A stretch of 64,000 nt of DNA, taken from Lactobacillus selangorensis. GTDB taxonomy: Bacteria; Bacillota; Bacilli; Lactobacillales; Lactobacillaceae. The stretch lies in NCBI RefSeq assembly GCF_001437205.1, contig NZ_JQAZ01000003.1, positions 1 to 64,000 on the forward strand. Direction: 5' to 3'. The notes under the pieces are model-generated. The model made no database searches, was not told the DNA's origin, and saw only the letters and a program-made list of their open reading frames with translations. This document shows positions 25,926 through 34,715 of this stretch, one piece after another. The stretch's first letter is position 1; every line of letters starts with the position of its first letter. The translations under genes and the position numbers were made by a program.

Positions 25926-27374
25926 ATGATTGCGATGGCAAATCGGGACAAGTTGGAACAATTTGCAGAAAAATGGCTGGCTAAATTTCAGGCGGAACAG
26001 CCGGATTATATCGAATTGGTTGACCATTATTTGGCAGATGATTGCCAAGCGCTGGGATTTGAAATGGACAGCGGCAAGGCGTTTTGCAAGCAGTATGGGA
26101 ATGGAAATGCGTATGCCGATCCGGACGAACTCGATCTGATCATTGCGACGATTACCGACGTAAATTTGCTGGGTGTGGCATTATATTCGCGCTGGCGTTA
26201 CTTTAATCATTGGGCCTATTCGGCGAAGGAGATTATCCGGCCTGAAAATCGGCAGTGGTTCGTTTTGATTCTGACACGGATGCTGCAATTGGCACAGGGT
26301 GAGACCGTCCGTTTTTCGGGCCGTGCGACGGGCATGCGGCTGATTTCGCAGCAAGGGACTTTTTTGGAACCGCAGGCGACAGATGAAATTCGGCAAACAC
26401 TGACGTTTTTTGGCTGGGGCCCGGTTTTTCTGGATACCAAAACTTATAATGGCGAGCTGAATCGGGATCTGCAATTGCAATTTTCAAAAGCGGTCACCGA
26501 TAGACTGCTGGCGAGCATCGCCGAATATTTCCGTTCGGATCATCAAACACTGGCAGTGACGGATGCGGGCACTTGGCAGCTGCAGCTGACCAATTCGGAG
26601 GGTAAAGAGTTTTGTTATACAGGACCGTTATGCGACGACTTAAGTGTTGATGGAACTGGTTTGTCAGATTTGCTGCGGACAACGCTGAAGCTGCCGTTTT
26701 TATGGGCATTTGACGGTCAAACGACTGGACAGCGAATCATGCGGATTGAGATGCACTATCACAGCGATCCGGAAGAAGAGACCTTTCAAATTGATCGTCA
26801 GACGGGTCGACTGGCGCTGACACAGCACTTTGATGATCAGACGCAGCGTTCGCAGACCATCCAAGCTGCCAGTGCTGTTGTTCGTTTGCTGGATCAGCTT
26901 GATCCGGCGGTACTTTTTACGCAGTTAGACCAGCAGCCCCAAGTCATTGCTCCCAATGAAGAACGACATTACGCTTTAACGATTACGTTCGACGATTGTT
27001 CGCAACGAATCGTCAGTGGTAACTTTGACAAAGCAGGTTTGCCGACGGATTGGCCGGCATTTGCGGCGGCGATTCAGAAACTAGTAGCCGATTTGGGACA
27101 GCCGGCTTTATTTGATTCAGCTGTTTATACGCAGGCAACACGGCAGCCGGGCCAGTTTATTTATTGTTCGGTCGCTTTGAATCATGGCCCTAAAACATAT
27201 TTTTACCGGACCGAAGACAATTCGATTGTTGTCAACGATCGGGTGATCGTGCCGGTCGGACCAGAGGACACACTGTTGAAAGGCCGTGTCACCAAGGTTG
27301 CCTACTATGATCCAATGCAAGTTCCGCTGCCGATCGCTAAGACAAAAAGGATCCTGCGCAAGGTCGATGATTAA
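25926..27374 (+). CDS. Hypothetical protein (482 residues)
   Basis: I do not recognise a named family. The protein is soluble, without signal peptide or membrane helix. It has three visible parts: an N-terminal helical region with WRYFNHWAYSA, a central region with paired acidic stretches, and a C-terminal 100 residues (YCSVALNHGPKTYFYRTEDN, then VPVGPEDTLLKGRVTKV) resembling a small beta domain that ends several lactobacillar hypothetical proteins. Codon use is GC-richer than the island to its left. The start follows GGAGAAGTGGGGG; ATG 25,935 is also possible. Confidence 0.7.
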   Translation: MIAMANRDKLEQFAEKWLAKFQAEQPDYIELVDHYLADDCQALGFEMDSGKAFCKQYGNGNAYADPDELDLIIATITDVNLLGVALYSRWRYFNHWAYSAKEIIRPENRQWFVLILTRMLQLAQGETVRFSGRATGMRLISQQGTFLEPQATDEIRQTLTFFGWGPVFLDTKTYNGELNRDLQLQFSKAVTDRLLASIAEYFRSDHQTLAVTDAGTWQLQLTNSEGKEFCYTGPLCDDLSVDGTGLSDLLRTTLKLPFLWAFDGQTTGQRIMRIEMHYHSDPEEETFQIDRQTGRLALTQHFDDQTQRSQTIQAASAVVRLLDQLDPAVLFTQLDQQPQVIAPNEERHYALTITFDDCSQRIVSGNFDKAGLPTDWPAFAAAIQKLVADLGQPALFDSAVYTQATRQPGQFIYCSVALNHGPKTYFYRTEDNSIVVNDRVIVPVGPEDTLLKGRVTKVAYYDPMQVPLPIAKTKRILRKVDD

Positions 27375-27440
27375 AAAATGGTGTTTCACGGCTGTTTTCA
27401 TTTTCAATCTGGTACAGTAGAAGCAGAGGGAGTGAGTGCA

Positions 27441-27797
27441 ATGAGTGTGATCACCAAAATTTTAGCAACGCTGGTCGGGTTGGAATTTCTGTACATTATG
27501 TATTTGGAGTCGGTTATGACGACTTCGGCCACGACGTCGAAGTTGTTCGGCATGAGCCAGGAAGAGTTGAAACGGCCGTCTGTCAACGCTTTGTTCAAAA
27601 ATCAGGGCATCTACAATGGGTTAATCGGCTGCTTGGTGTTTATTGCCGTCATGGTCTTTGCCAGCAAAGCCGCCGTTATGGTCCTAATGGGTTACATCAT
27701 TTTGGTGGCCATTTATGGGAGCGTCACCGTCGATACATCGATTTGGTGGAAGCAGGGCGGACTGGCAATTTTAACGCTGCTCAGCGGATTATTTTAA
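27441..27797 (+). CDS. DUF1304 membrane protein
   Basis: A 118-residue protein with four predicted membrane helices. The pattern EFLYIMYLES near the start, KNQGIYNGLIG in the middle and YGSVTVD before the last helix fits DUF1304 (YqjF/DoxX-like small membrane proteins). ATG at 27,441 follows GAGGGAG. Function unknown. It is followed by a terminator and is probably a single-gene transcript. Confidence 0.82.
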   Translation: MSVITKILATLVGLEFLYIMYLESVMTTSATTSKLFGMSQEELKRPSVNALFKNQGIYNGLIGCLVFIAVMVFASKAAVMVLMGYIILVAIYGSVTVDTSIWWKQGGLAILTLLSGLF

Positions 27798-27814
27798 AAT
27801 TTAACGAAAAAATA

Positions 27815-27838
27815 AAAGTCGTCGTAAGACGGCTTTTT
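27815..27838 (+). terminator. Intrinsic terminator after the DUF1304 gene
   Basis: AAAGTCGTC, a GTAA loop, then GACGGC and five T. Confidence 0.75.
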
Positions 27839-27839
27839 G

Positions 27840-27920
27840 TGTGGGCAGGGAGCTTAAATGCTAAAAAGCAGCATTCGTCTAAGCCTCGACCAGCAAAACC
27901 GACTTTTGTCACGCTCTATT
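27840..27920 (-). repeat. Structured intergenic element, copy 2
   Basis: Read on the minus strand this stretch contains GCGTGACAAAAGTCG and then TCGAGGCTTAG in the same order as the element at 47,900-48,065 (GTGTGACAAAGGCCG, then GCGAGGGCTAAG). It also holds its own short inverted repeat around ATGCTAAAAAGCAGCAT. No gene is visible here. Confidence 0.4.
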
Positions 27921-27973
27921 GACAAATTTTCCTTTTTAATTCATGCTAGGTGTGAGAGTAAGTAAGCGCTTTA
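27919..27973 (+). promoter_or_regulatory. Promoter and possible LacI-type operator before the LacI gene
   Basis: TTGACA at 27,919-27,924 with a -10-like ATGCTA 18 bases further. Downstream, between promoter and start codon, AAGCGCTT at 27,964-27,971 is a perfect palindrome of the kind bound by LacI/CcpA-family regulators, so autoregulation is plausible. Confidence 0.4.
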
Positions 27974-27996
27974 TTGAAGAGGGAGAGTTGGTTATT

Positions 27997-28983
27997 ATGG
28001 CAACGATACGTGACGTTGCGAAGTATACGGGGCATTCGATTTCGACGGTGTCGCGGGTGCTGAATCATCCGGATAAAGTGGCACTGGCGACACGGCAGGA
28101 AATTGAAGCGGCGATGCGTAAGCTGGATTATCATCGCAATGAAATGGCACGTGAATTGAGCCAGGGGCGTTCGCATCGAATCGGCGTGGTTCTGCCGATT
28201 GCGGATACGGCCTATTTTCAGAAATTGATCAATGCCATGCTGCTGGCAGCGTTCGATCAGCAATATCAAGTGGTCTTGCTGCCGACCCATTACAAAGAGT
28301 CGCTTGAGTATCAATACTTGGGGCTGCTTGAGCACCATGGCGTTGAGGGGTTGATTTTTGCTTCGCGTGCGTTACCATTGGATAAAATCGCTGCCTATGC
28401 AAGTTACGGACCAATCGTGTGCTGTGAAGATACAACGGGCTATCCTATTTCGAGTGTCACCGTCGATCGAGAAACATCTTTAGTGCAAGTCATGCAGGCC
28501 ATTCAGAAAATGGGCGGGCAACGGTTAGGGCTGACTTTGGATCGGCCTGAATCCGAAAGCCCCAGCAGCCGGCTGACGTTTGAGGCCTATCGGACGGTGT
28601 TTCATCAGGAACCGCGTCCGGAACAAATCGTCAGCAATGTCTTGTACATGGATGACGGGGTACAGGCGGCCGGCCAATTTTTTAGTCACAAGGTCAAGCC
28701 GACCATTATCCTGTCGAACGGTGACGAGATTGCTGGCGGAATCATCGGTTATCTCAAGCATAATCATGAAACTTGTGCTGTGATTGGGCAGGAAAATATG
28801 CCGATCAGCTGGTCAATGGATTTTTCGACGATTGACAACCGGCTTGATCAAATCGGTAAAACAGCCGTCCAGATGGTAATCGATCGGGAAGTCAGGCACA
28901 AAAAATTCAGCGCACGGTTCATCCCACGTGGCGATTTGGCAAAAGTAATAACAGGAAATACAGAAAGGCGGTCTTTTGAATGA
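27997..28983 (+). CDS. LacI-family transcriptional regulator
   Basis: A 328-residue protein. The N-terminal helix-turn-helix is typical of LacI: ATIRDVAKYTGHSISTVSRV with the hinge helix near residue 50. A periplasmic-binding-like sugar domain follows (HRIGVVLPIADTAYFQKL, GLIFASRALP, VDRETS). ATG at 27,997 after GGGAGAG gives the usual start; the frame is open further upstream. It overlaps the next gene by four bases. The ligand cannot be told; gluconokinase lies a few genes away but is not linked by a shared promoter. Confidence 0.93.
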   Translation: MATIRDVAKYTGHSISTVSRVLNHPDKVALATRQEIEAAMRKLDYHRNEMARELSQGRSHRIGVVLPIADTAYFQKLINAMLLAAFDQQYQVVLLPTHYKESLEYQYLGLLEHHGVEGLIFASRALPLDKIAAYASYGPIVCCEDTTGYPISSVTVDRETSLVQVMQAIQKMGGQRLGLTLDRPESESPSSRLTFEAYRTVFHQEPRPEQIVSNVLYMDDGVQAAGQFFSHKVKPTIILSNGDEIAGGIIGYLKHNHETCAVIGQENMPISWSMDFSTIDNRLDQIGKTAVQMVIDREVRHKKFSARFIPRGDLAKVITGNTERRSFE

Positions 28984-29342
28984 ATCTTTACGCATTGCAT
29001 GCAGGTAGCTGGGTCGGAATGGGCACCGCTACGGCGATTGGCCTCTTAAGCAAATCGACCAAAGTAACTGGTTTAGCCCATGCGGCTGATCGTGGTTTCT
29101 TCTTGCCGTTAATTTATAGTGGCGTCGAACTTTTCCAAACGGTCGAGACACCGAAAAAGAATCTCTGGGTCAAAGTCGGCCTCGGTGTAGCCACCATCGG
29201 CACAATCGAGATTGCCTTTGGTCAGAAACGCCGTCATTCCAAGCATACGTCCGTCACAATTCACCATGCCTTTATGATGATGCTGATGACGCTGGCTTGC
29301 GGATGCACTTTGTTCACGCTTGGTAAAAAGAAAAAAGCATAA
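28980..29342 (+). CDS. Hypothetical small membrane protein
   Basis: A 120-residue protein starting MNLYALHAGSWVGMGTATA. It has two or three hydrophobic stretches and a His/Arg-rich loop (QKRRHSKHTSVTIHH) before the last membrane helix, ending in KKKKA. I do not recognise a family. Its ATG overlaps the stop of the LacI gene (ATGA), so translation is coupled and the two may be functionally linked. Confidence 0.65.
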   Translation: MNLYALHAGSWVGMGTATAIGLLSKSTKVTGLAHAADRGFFLPLIYSGVELFQTVETPKKNLWVKVGLGVATIGTIEIAFGQKRRHSKHTSVTIHHAFMMMLMTLACGCTLFTLGKKKKA

Positions 29343-29352
29343 TTGCACACAC

Positions 29353-29384
29353 AAAAGGGCCGACGAGAAATCGCCGGTCCTTTT
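29353..29384. terminator. Bidirectional intrinsic terminator
   Basis: AAAAGGGCCGACGA and TCGCCGGTCCTTTT form a stem with a GAAA loop and T runs on both strands, between two converging genes. Confidence 0.8.
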
Positions 29385-29391
29385 AATTTGC

Positions 29392-30324
29392 TTATTTATT
29401 TGCTTTTTTCGATTTGTTATTCGAATCATTCAAGAGTTTGCCGATGGCGGGAATCTGGCCTAAACTGTCAATCGCCGAGTTCGGCATGACAACGGTGTTA
29501 TTTTCGCCTTTAGCCACGTCGCCCATGGTTTCGAGATTCTTATATTGCAGGTAGAGATCGCCGTTATGCGTCAGCGCTTCATTGACATCGTCGATTTGGT
29601 CCCGAACGGATTCGGCAATCAGACGCTGACTTTCAGCTTTCCCTTGTGCTTCCAAGATTTGGCGCTGCTTGTCCCCCTCAGCCGCTAAGATTTGGGACTG
29701 CTTTTCACCTTCGGCTTGGGCAATTGCAGCTTGTTTCTTCCCTTCGGCTTCGGTAATGTTGGCCTCCTTTTCACGAGAAGCCCGCAGCAGTTTATTCATC
29801 GAAGCTTGGATATCATGATCGACCTGAACGGAATCAATGTTGACCCGATCGACGTTGAGTCCGTAGCCGGCTGTAATCTGGCCCAGCTGTTCGAACAGCG
29901 TTTTGTTAATCGTTTCGGTGCCGTTCAAGACATCGTTGAGGTCCATGTTCCCAATGATTCCCCGCAAGTTGGCCCGAGTATCTTGGACCATGCTCAAAAC
30001 GGAATCCTTGTTTTTGTAAACATAGGCGTTCACATCGGTAATATGATATTTCAGCGTTTCTGAAATCTTAACGACCACGTTATCTTTGGTAATGACTTCC
30101 TGTTCGCTGACTTTCAACGGAATCTGCTTCATATTGACGATTTCGGTAATTCGGTAAATATAGGGGAGCACCATATGAAACCCTGGCTGCAGAGTCCGCA
30201 CATATTTTCCTAAGCGTTCCACGATGCCCACTTCCCCAGTGTGGATAATCGCAAACGATGAAAAAATGGTGAAAAAGAGAATCGCTAACACCAGTACGAT
30301 AATAATCCAACCAAACCAAAACAT
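29392..30324 (-). CDS. SPFH/stomatin-like membrane protein
   Basis: A 310-residue protein of the stomatin/prohibitin (QmcA-like) class: one N-terminal membrane helix, the SPFH domain with HTGEVGIVERLGKYVR and GFHMVLPYIYR, and a C-terminal coiled coil of E/A/Q repeats (EAEGKKQAAIAQAEGEKQ). Family members form oligomers in membrane microdomains. The ribosome binding site is AAAGGAG. A small NfeD-like gene lies 13 bases upstream, the common pairing of stomatin and NfeD. Confidence 0.93.
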   Translation of the reverse strand: MFWFGWIIIVLVLAILFFTIFSSFAIIHTGEVGIVERLGKYVRTLQPGFHMVLPYIYRITEIVNMKQIPLKVSEQEVITKDNVVVKISETLKYHITDVNAYVYKNKDSVLSMVQDTRANLRGIIGNMDLNDVLNGTETINKTLFEQLGQITAGYGLNVDRVNIDSVQVDHDIQASMNKLLRASREKEANITEAEGKKQAAIAQAEGEKQSQILAAEGDKQRQILEAQGKAESQRLIAESVRDQIDDVNEALTHNGDLYLQYKNLETMGDVAKGENNTVVMPNSAIDSLGQIPAIGKLLNDSNNKSKKANK

Positions 30325-30337
30325 TTATCTTTCTCCT

Positions 30338-30541
30338 TTAGTAATCTAATTTCTGACCCGCCGCACGCACCACTAAATATTCCGGCGTGACTTGACGGAC
30401 AGCGACTTTTAAACCGGGCTGTGCTTGTCCTTGCACACGGTAGTGATAGTAAATGCCGTAAAAACGGATTACACCGGTTGTCTGTCCGTTCGGCAAAGCA
30501 AAGGTGGCGCCCAGCAGCCGCTGATCGAGTTCTTCCGACAT
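30338..30541 (-). CDS. Small NfeD-like OB-fold protein
   Basis: A 67-residue protein: LLGATFALPNGQTTGVIRF, then GLKVAVRQVTPEYLVV. This matches the soluble OB-fold of NfeD proteins (a G-x-V-x-V pattern near the end) without the membrane part. The start at 30,541 follows AAAGGAG; the frame is open further upstream without another good site. Placed directly before the stomatin-like gene, it probably acts with it. Confidence 0.65.
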   Translation of the reverse strand: MSEELDQRLLGATFALPNGQTTGVIRFYGIYYHYRVQGQAQPGLKVAVRQVTPEYLVVRAAGQKLDY

Positions 30542-30601
30542 TTGTTTCACTCCTTTCGACCTTGAGCCTAATTCTATCCGCTTTTGTTGGAAAAGCAATC
30601 T

Positions 30602-32137
30602 TTATTTGTAGTGTTCCTGCTGAAAACGAGCCAGTCCTTCATAATGAGGAGCCAAAGCATGGTTGATTTCCAGCCACAGGCCATTCAGCTCTTGATAGGT
30701 GGCTTTATTTTTGACCTGCGGTGTCAGGCGGCGGGTCACACCAATCAATTGATCCAGCTGGCTGAAGTCCTTTAAAATTCCTAAACTGTAGAAGCCAAGC
30801 AGTGCCGCCCCAAATGCCGAACTTTCAGGTGAGTCGGGAAATGTGATCGTTTCGGCAAAGATATCGGCCAGCATCTGCCGCCACAACGGCGATTTGGCGA
30901 ACCCGCCGCTTGCTTTGATAATATTTGGCTGGCCGACCAGCTGTTCGATTTCATGCGTGATTTCATTGAGATTGAACAAAACGCCTTCTAAAACGGCTCT
31001 GGCCATGTCGGCTCTGGTGTTTAAGGCAGTTAAACCGAAGAAGGTGCCGCGAGCAGCGGCGTTCCATAACGGCGCTCGTTCGCCATGCAAGTAGGGGAGA
31101 AATAGCAACCCATGGGCACCAGCTGGCACTTGACCAGCAAAATCGGTCACGATTTGGTATGGATTCTGATGGTCGCCGGCAGCCGTCTTTTTTTCGGCTG
31201 AAAAGAGATGGTCGACCGTCCAGCTGAGGGCGTTGCCGCCGTTATTAGAGGGACCGCCGATGACCCATAAACCATCGAGCAGGTAGTAACAGAACAGCCG
31301 GCCTTTCGGGTCAGTCAGCGGCCGGTTGCTCATACTGCGGACAGCGCCGGATGTGCCGATCGTGACGGCAAAATCGCCCTTGCCGATTGCATTGACGCCC
31401 AAGTTCGACAACGGACCATCGCTGGCGCCGATTACAAACGGAATTTGGGCATCCAAGCCCAATTGTGCGGCAACCGTTTGGGACAGACCATGCAATTGAT
31501 AGGTCGTATCGACTAATTTCGGCAGCCGAGCGGCCGTCACATGCGCAATATCGAGTGCTTTGGCGTCCCAATCCTGTGTGTGGATGTTCCACAGTCCAGT
31601 TGCATTGGCGACCGATTTATCGGTCACATAGACGCCGAACAAACGGTAAAGGATATACCCTTTAATGCCGATAAACTTAGCCGCTTTCTGAAAAACGTCC
31701 GGATGTTCCCGCCGAATCCAGATCAGCTTGGAGAGGGGCGTCATCGGATGGATCGGCGTTCCTGTCGACTGGTACAACTGATCGCTGTAGGGATCATCTT
31801 TGAGCTGGCGGGCATAAGCAGCCGCCCGATAATCGGCCCATGTAATCGCCCGAGTCAGTGGTTTTCCATTTGCATCCATCGCAATCAGGCTGTGCATCGC
31901 CGCTGAAAAGGAGAGGCCGACGATATCTTTGGCAGCAAAGCGGCCGGACTGGACGACTTGTTGAATTCCCTTTAGGACTGTCTGGTAGAGTTCTTCTGGA
32001 TCTTCTTCGGCCATGGCGGCGGTATCCTGATAGAGCCGGTTGGGCAGGCTGCTCAAAGCTGCAATACGGCCTTGTTCATCGAGCGCCAGCACTTTGGTAT
32101 TCGTGGTCCCAATATCGATTCCAAGCATAATTGCCAT
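30602..32137 (-). CDS. gntK: Gluconokinase (FGGY family)
   Basis: A 511-residue FGGY kinase. The phosphate-binding start is LGIDIGTTNTKVLALDEQG; AMHSLIAMD and the long segment TGTPIHPMTPLSKLIW fit the gluconate/xylulose branch, and GASDGPLSNLG and TIGTSGAVR give the conserved Asp and the ATP site. It would phosphorylate gluconate to 6-phosphogluconate for the phosphoketolase or pentose phosphate route. No gluconate permease or 6-phosphogluconate dehydrogenase lies beside it. Xylulokinase is the main alternative. Confidence 0.82.
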   Translation of the reverse strand: MAIMLGIDIGTTNTKVLALDEQGRIAALSSLPNRLYQDTAAMAEEDPEELYQTVLKGIQQVVQSGRFAAKDIVGLSFSAAMHSLIAMDANGKPLTRAITWADYRAAAYARQLKDDPYSDQLYQSTGTPIHPMTPLSKLIWIRREHPDVFQKAAKFIGIKGYILYRLFGVYVTDKSVANATGLWNIHTQDWDAKALDIAHVTAARLPKLVDTTYQLHGLSQTVAAQLGLDAQIPFVIGASDGPLSNLGVNAIGKGDFAVTIGTSGAVRSMSNRPLTDPKGRLFCYYLLDGLWVIGGPSNNGGNALSWTVDHLFSAEKKTAAGDHQNPYQIVTDFAGQVPAGAHGLLFLPYLHGERAPLWNAAARGTFFGLTALNTRADMARAVLEGVLFNLNEITHEIEQLVGQPNIIKASGGFAKSPLWRQMLADIFAETITFPDSPESSAFGAALLGFYSLGILKDFSQLDQLIGVTRRLTPQVKNKATYQELNGLWLEINHALAPHYEGLARFQQEHYK

Positions 32138-32247
32138 TTTTAACGCTTCTTTCGAGATAGTTTAAACTTATCGTACCGAAATCTAAGCTGAATTACAAAA
32201 AAAGCCGCCAGGTTTGGTAGAATAGAAGCGACTGGAAGTGAAGCAAA

Positions 32248-32988
32248 ATGGGCAGACATTCTCGTCCGCATCAATTTAGATTTCCATGGAAAACGGTCAG
32301 TGTGCTCGTCGTTGTGGGTCTCTTGATTACGCTTGGTGTCTGGTTCTTCGGCCGTCAGGAAAGCCGTCCCAGCAAGGCACATTATCCGGAGCTGGGGTTG
32401 TCGCTCACACAAGCAGACGGCTACCAGGATTTTCAGCAATTACAACAAGAAGGCGTCAAATTTGTTTATTTAAAAGCGTCCCAAGGCTCCGATTATACCG
32501 ACGATAACTTTGCCGGTAATTACGACCGTGCCGTCGGAACAAATATGTATGTCGGTGTTTACCATTATTTCAGTTTTGACACGTCGGCCGCAAAACAGGC
32601 CCAGAATTTCGAAGCGGCCGTCGGAGAACAGGTCGGCAATCTGCCGCTGATGGTGCATCTTGAGTATTACGGTCCGTATCGCAATGAGCCGCCCAAGACC
32701 AAAGCAGCGCGTGCACGCTTGAAAAAGTTTATCGAGCTAATCACAGCCTATTATGGCAAGGCGATTATTATTCAGGGTGCGCCGGATATTTTGCACCAGC
32801 TAGTCCCCAGCAGCTGGAAAAACCAAGAGTGGGTCATTCAGACCAGCAAGCCTAAAAAGACTGAGAAAATTGCGTTTTGGCAGTACAGCCCAACGGCGCG
32901 TATCCCCAAAAGCTCGATTGACCAGCGCTTTGCCTTGTCCGTCTTTAACGGGAGTGCCGCTCAGTGGGAAGCATTTGTGCGGAAATAA
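32248..32988 (+). CDS. GH25-like (lysozyme fold) membrane-anchored protein, catalytic residues altered
   Basis: A 246-residue protein with an N-terminal membrane anchor (VSVLVVVGLLITLGVWFF) and a GH25-type barrel: VKFVYLKASQGSDYTDDNF, VGVYHYFSFDTSAAKQAQNF and IAFWQYSP. Active GH25 muramidases have Asp in the first strand (GIDVS) and a D-x-E pair in PVVDVEYYG; here these read GLSLTQADG and LMVHLEYYG, so two acidic residues are missing although the Glu stays. It may be a non-catalytic wall-binding protein. ATG at 32,248 follows GGAAGTGAAG. Confidence 0.78.
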   Translation: MGRHSRPHQFRFPWKTVSVLVVVGLLITLGVWFFGRQESRPSKAHYPELGLSLTQADGYQDFQQLQQEGVKFVYLKASQGSDYTDDNFAGNYDRAVGTNMYVGVYHYFSFDTSAAKQAQNFEAAVGEQVGNLPLMVHLEYYGPYRNEPPKTKAARARLKKFIELITAYYGKAIIIQGAPDILHQLVPSSWKNQEWVIQTSKPKKTEKIAFWQYSPTARIPKSSIDQRFALSVFNGSAAQWEAFVRK

Positions 32989-33050
32989 TGTGCGGCAAAG
33001 GGCGCTCAGAAAGTGAAGCTTAAGCAGCTTTTTGACCGTTAGCATAAAAA
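32988..33050 (+). repeat. Structured intergenic element, copy 3 (partial)
   Basis: Starts with GTGCGGCAAAGGGCG, then CAGAAAGTGAAGCTTAAGC, matching in order GTGTGACAAAGGCCG and AGAAAGCGAGGGCTAAG of the element read on the minus strand at 47,900-48,065. AGAAAG and CTTTTT arms can pair locally. Confidence 0.4.
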
Positions 33051-33076
33051 CATAAAAGTTTGGATATCATTCCAAA

Positions 33077-33120
33077 AAAACAGCTCCTTAAATGCCTTTT
33101 TGCATTTAAGGAGCTGTTTT
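33077..33120. terminator. Bidirectional intrinsic terminator
   Basis: A perfect 19-bp inverted repeat (33,077-33,095 and 33,102-33,120) with A and T runs at the outside, between the converging GH25-like and DUF4828 genes. Confidence 0.88.
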
Positions 33121-33137
33121 CGTATCAAAAGTACGCC

Positions 33138-33548
33138 TTATTGTGGGGCTGCTTTCGAATCGTCCGGTTCCGTTTTGGGTGCCGGCGGTTTAAGTATTTG
33201 GTAAGAACGGTCTTCGGCTTCATCATAGATTTCGTAGGGGCCGGTCTCATCGGCGTTGATTTTAAGCTGATAACCATAATGGTCTAAAAAAGTCAGCGTT
33301 GTGATCGTCACACCGATGATTTGGCCATCGAGGACCTGACCATCGAGTTTGATTGACAGATTCGACAGAATCTGCAGCGAATGCTTTTTATTGGTAGGGC
33401 CATCGACGAAATGCCAGATGCCGACATAGGCTTGGGCGAGTTCGTCCTGTGCCGGACGCTTCGCCTTCGCTGTGTGGCGGCCGAAAATAGTTCCCATTAC
33501 GTTTGCTACGGTTGTCAACGGTGCCGTAAGCCGTTTTTTCTTTTTCAA
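33138..33548 (-). CDS. DUF4828 protein
   Basis: A 136-residue protein with a basic N-terminus (MKKKKRL), then AQAYVGIWHFVDGPTNKKHS, LSIKLDGQVLDGQIIGV and a C-terminal acidic tail (PKTEPDDSKAAPQ). The central segment matches DUF4828, known from lactobacilli and relatives. The start codon is TTG (minus-strand base 33,548) seven bases after a strong GGAGG. Function unknown. Confidence 0.78.
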   Translation of the reverse strand: MKKKKRLTAPLTTVANVMGTIFGRHTAKAKRPAQDELAQAYVGIWHFVDGPTNKKHSLQILSNLSIKLDGQVLDGQIIGVTITTLTFLDHYGYQLKINADETGPYEIYDEAEDRSYQILKPPAPKTEPDDSKAAPQ

Positions 33549-33706
33549 GCCACCACCTCCATCTCAAGCAATTCTACCACGAATCTGCCTGAATTTGGCG
33601 ATTCGGACGCATTTTCTTAACGGAGATTTAAAGAGTCATGTGGCAGCGCTTTTGTTCGTTTTGGCAAACTGTTAGAATAAGGGTAATTCAAAAAGGAGCT
33701 GAGAAA

Positions 33707-34714
33707 ATGCGTACATTAGGAACGATTGGTACAGGCTGGATTACCGGTCAATTTGTGCAAGCGGCAATGGAAACGAATGCATTTACTTGGAAGGCTGTTT
33801 ATTCACGTTCGGCTGATAAGGGCCGCAAATTTGCGGCGGACAATCAGGGTCAAGACGTCGATGTCTATAGCAATCTGGATGAATTCATGCAGGGCGATTT
33901 CGACACCGTCTATATTGCTTCGCCGAATAGTCTGCATTTCGAACAAGCCAAACAGGCCATTTTAGCCGGCAAGAATGTCGTGGTTGAAAAACCGGCGTTC
34001 ACGAATCCCGCCGAAATGGATGCCATCGTCGCACTTCTGAAGCAGCATCCAGAACAATATCTCTTCGAAGCAGCTCGGCATATTTATGAAGATAACTTCG
34101 ATCAGATTCAGCAAATTATTACAAATGCCGATCATATCGACGGGGCGACGCTGACGTATATGAAGTATTCATCTCGTTACGACCTCGTTTTGGCTGGCGA
34201 AGAACCGAATATCTTCTCGCCACAATTTGCTGGCGGTGCTTTGCAGGATCTCGGTGTTTACCTAGTGTACGATGCTGTGCGCTGGTTCGGTGTGCCTGAA
34301 AAGGTGCTTTACAAGCCGACCATGCTGCGGACAGGTGTCGATGGCAAAGGGACGGCCATTCTGCACTATCTCGGCTTCGATGTCACTCTAATCATGGGCA
34401 AGACGGTGCAGTCGTATCTGCCATCCGAAATTTATTCCGGCAAGAATACGATTTGGACCAACAATGCTGGTACTTTTGACGAAGTCCGGCTCTATGAAAA
34501 TAATGGTGAAACGCATCAGACTGTCGGTACGAAGCCGGACAAGAATCCGATGGACGCCGAAGTCCGGGCCTTCTCAGCCATCATGGCCGATAAAAATGGG
34601 CAGAAGTACCTCAACCTGCTGAATTTGAGCCGTCAAGTCAACCAAGTGCTTTATGATTTACGCCAGTCCGCTGGGATTGTGTTCCCACAGGACGAACAAG
34701 AAATGGGGAAATAG
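33707..34714 (+). CDS. Gfo/Idh/MocA-family oxidoreductase
   Basis: A 335-residue NAD(P)-dependent oxidoreductase. The Rossmann start reads RTLGTIGTGWITGQFV, then VYIASPNSLHFEQAKQAILA and the family signature VVEKPAFT (EKP, about residue 95). The C-terminal alpha/beta domain shows GGALQDLGVYLVYDAVRWFG, where D-L-G-x-Y is typical. ATG at 33,707 after AAAAGGAGCT is well supported. The substrate is unknown. The DEAD-box helicase gene begins one base after its stop codon. Confidence 0.92.
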   Translation: MRTLGTIGTGWITGQFVQAAMETNAFTWKAVYSRSADKGRKFAADNQGQDVDVYSNLDEFMQGDFDTVYIASPNSLHFEQAKQAILAGKNVVVEKPAFTNPAEMDAIVALLKQHPEQYLFEAARHIYEDNFDQIQQIITNADHIDGATLTYMKYSSRYDLVLAGEEPNIFSPQFAGGALQDLGVYLVYDAVRWFGVPEKVLYKPTMLRTGVDGKGTAILHYLGFDVTLIMGKTVQSYLPSEIYSGKNTIWTNNAGTFDEVRLYENNGETHQTVGTKPDKNPMDAEVRAFSAIMADKNGQKYLNLLNLSRQVNQVLYDLRQSAGIVFPQDEQEMGK

Positions 34715-34715
34715 T

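Noticed and set aside
31541-31906. A 121-codon plus-strand frame opposite gluconokinase.
   Set aside because: It is an open frame caused by codon bias on the other strand; no ribosome binding site.
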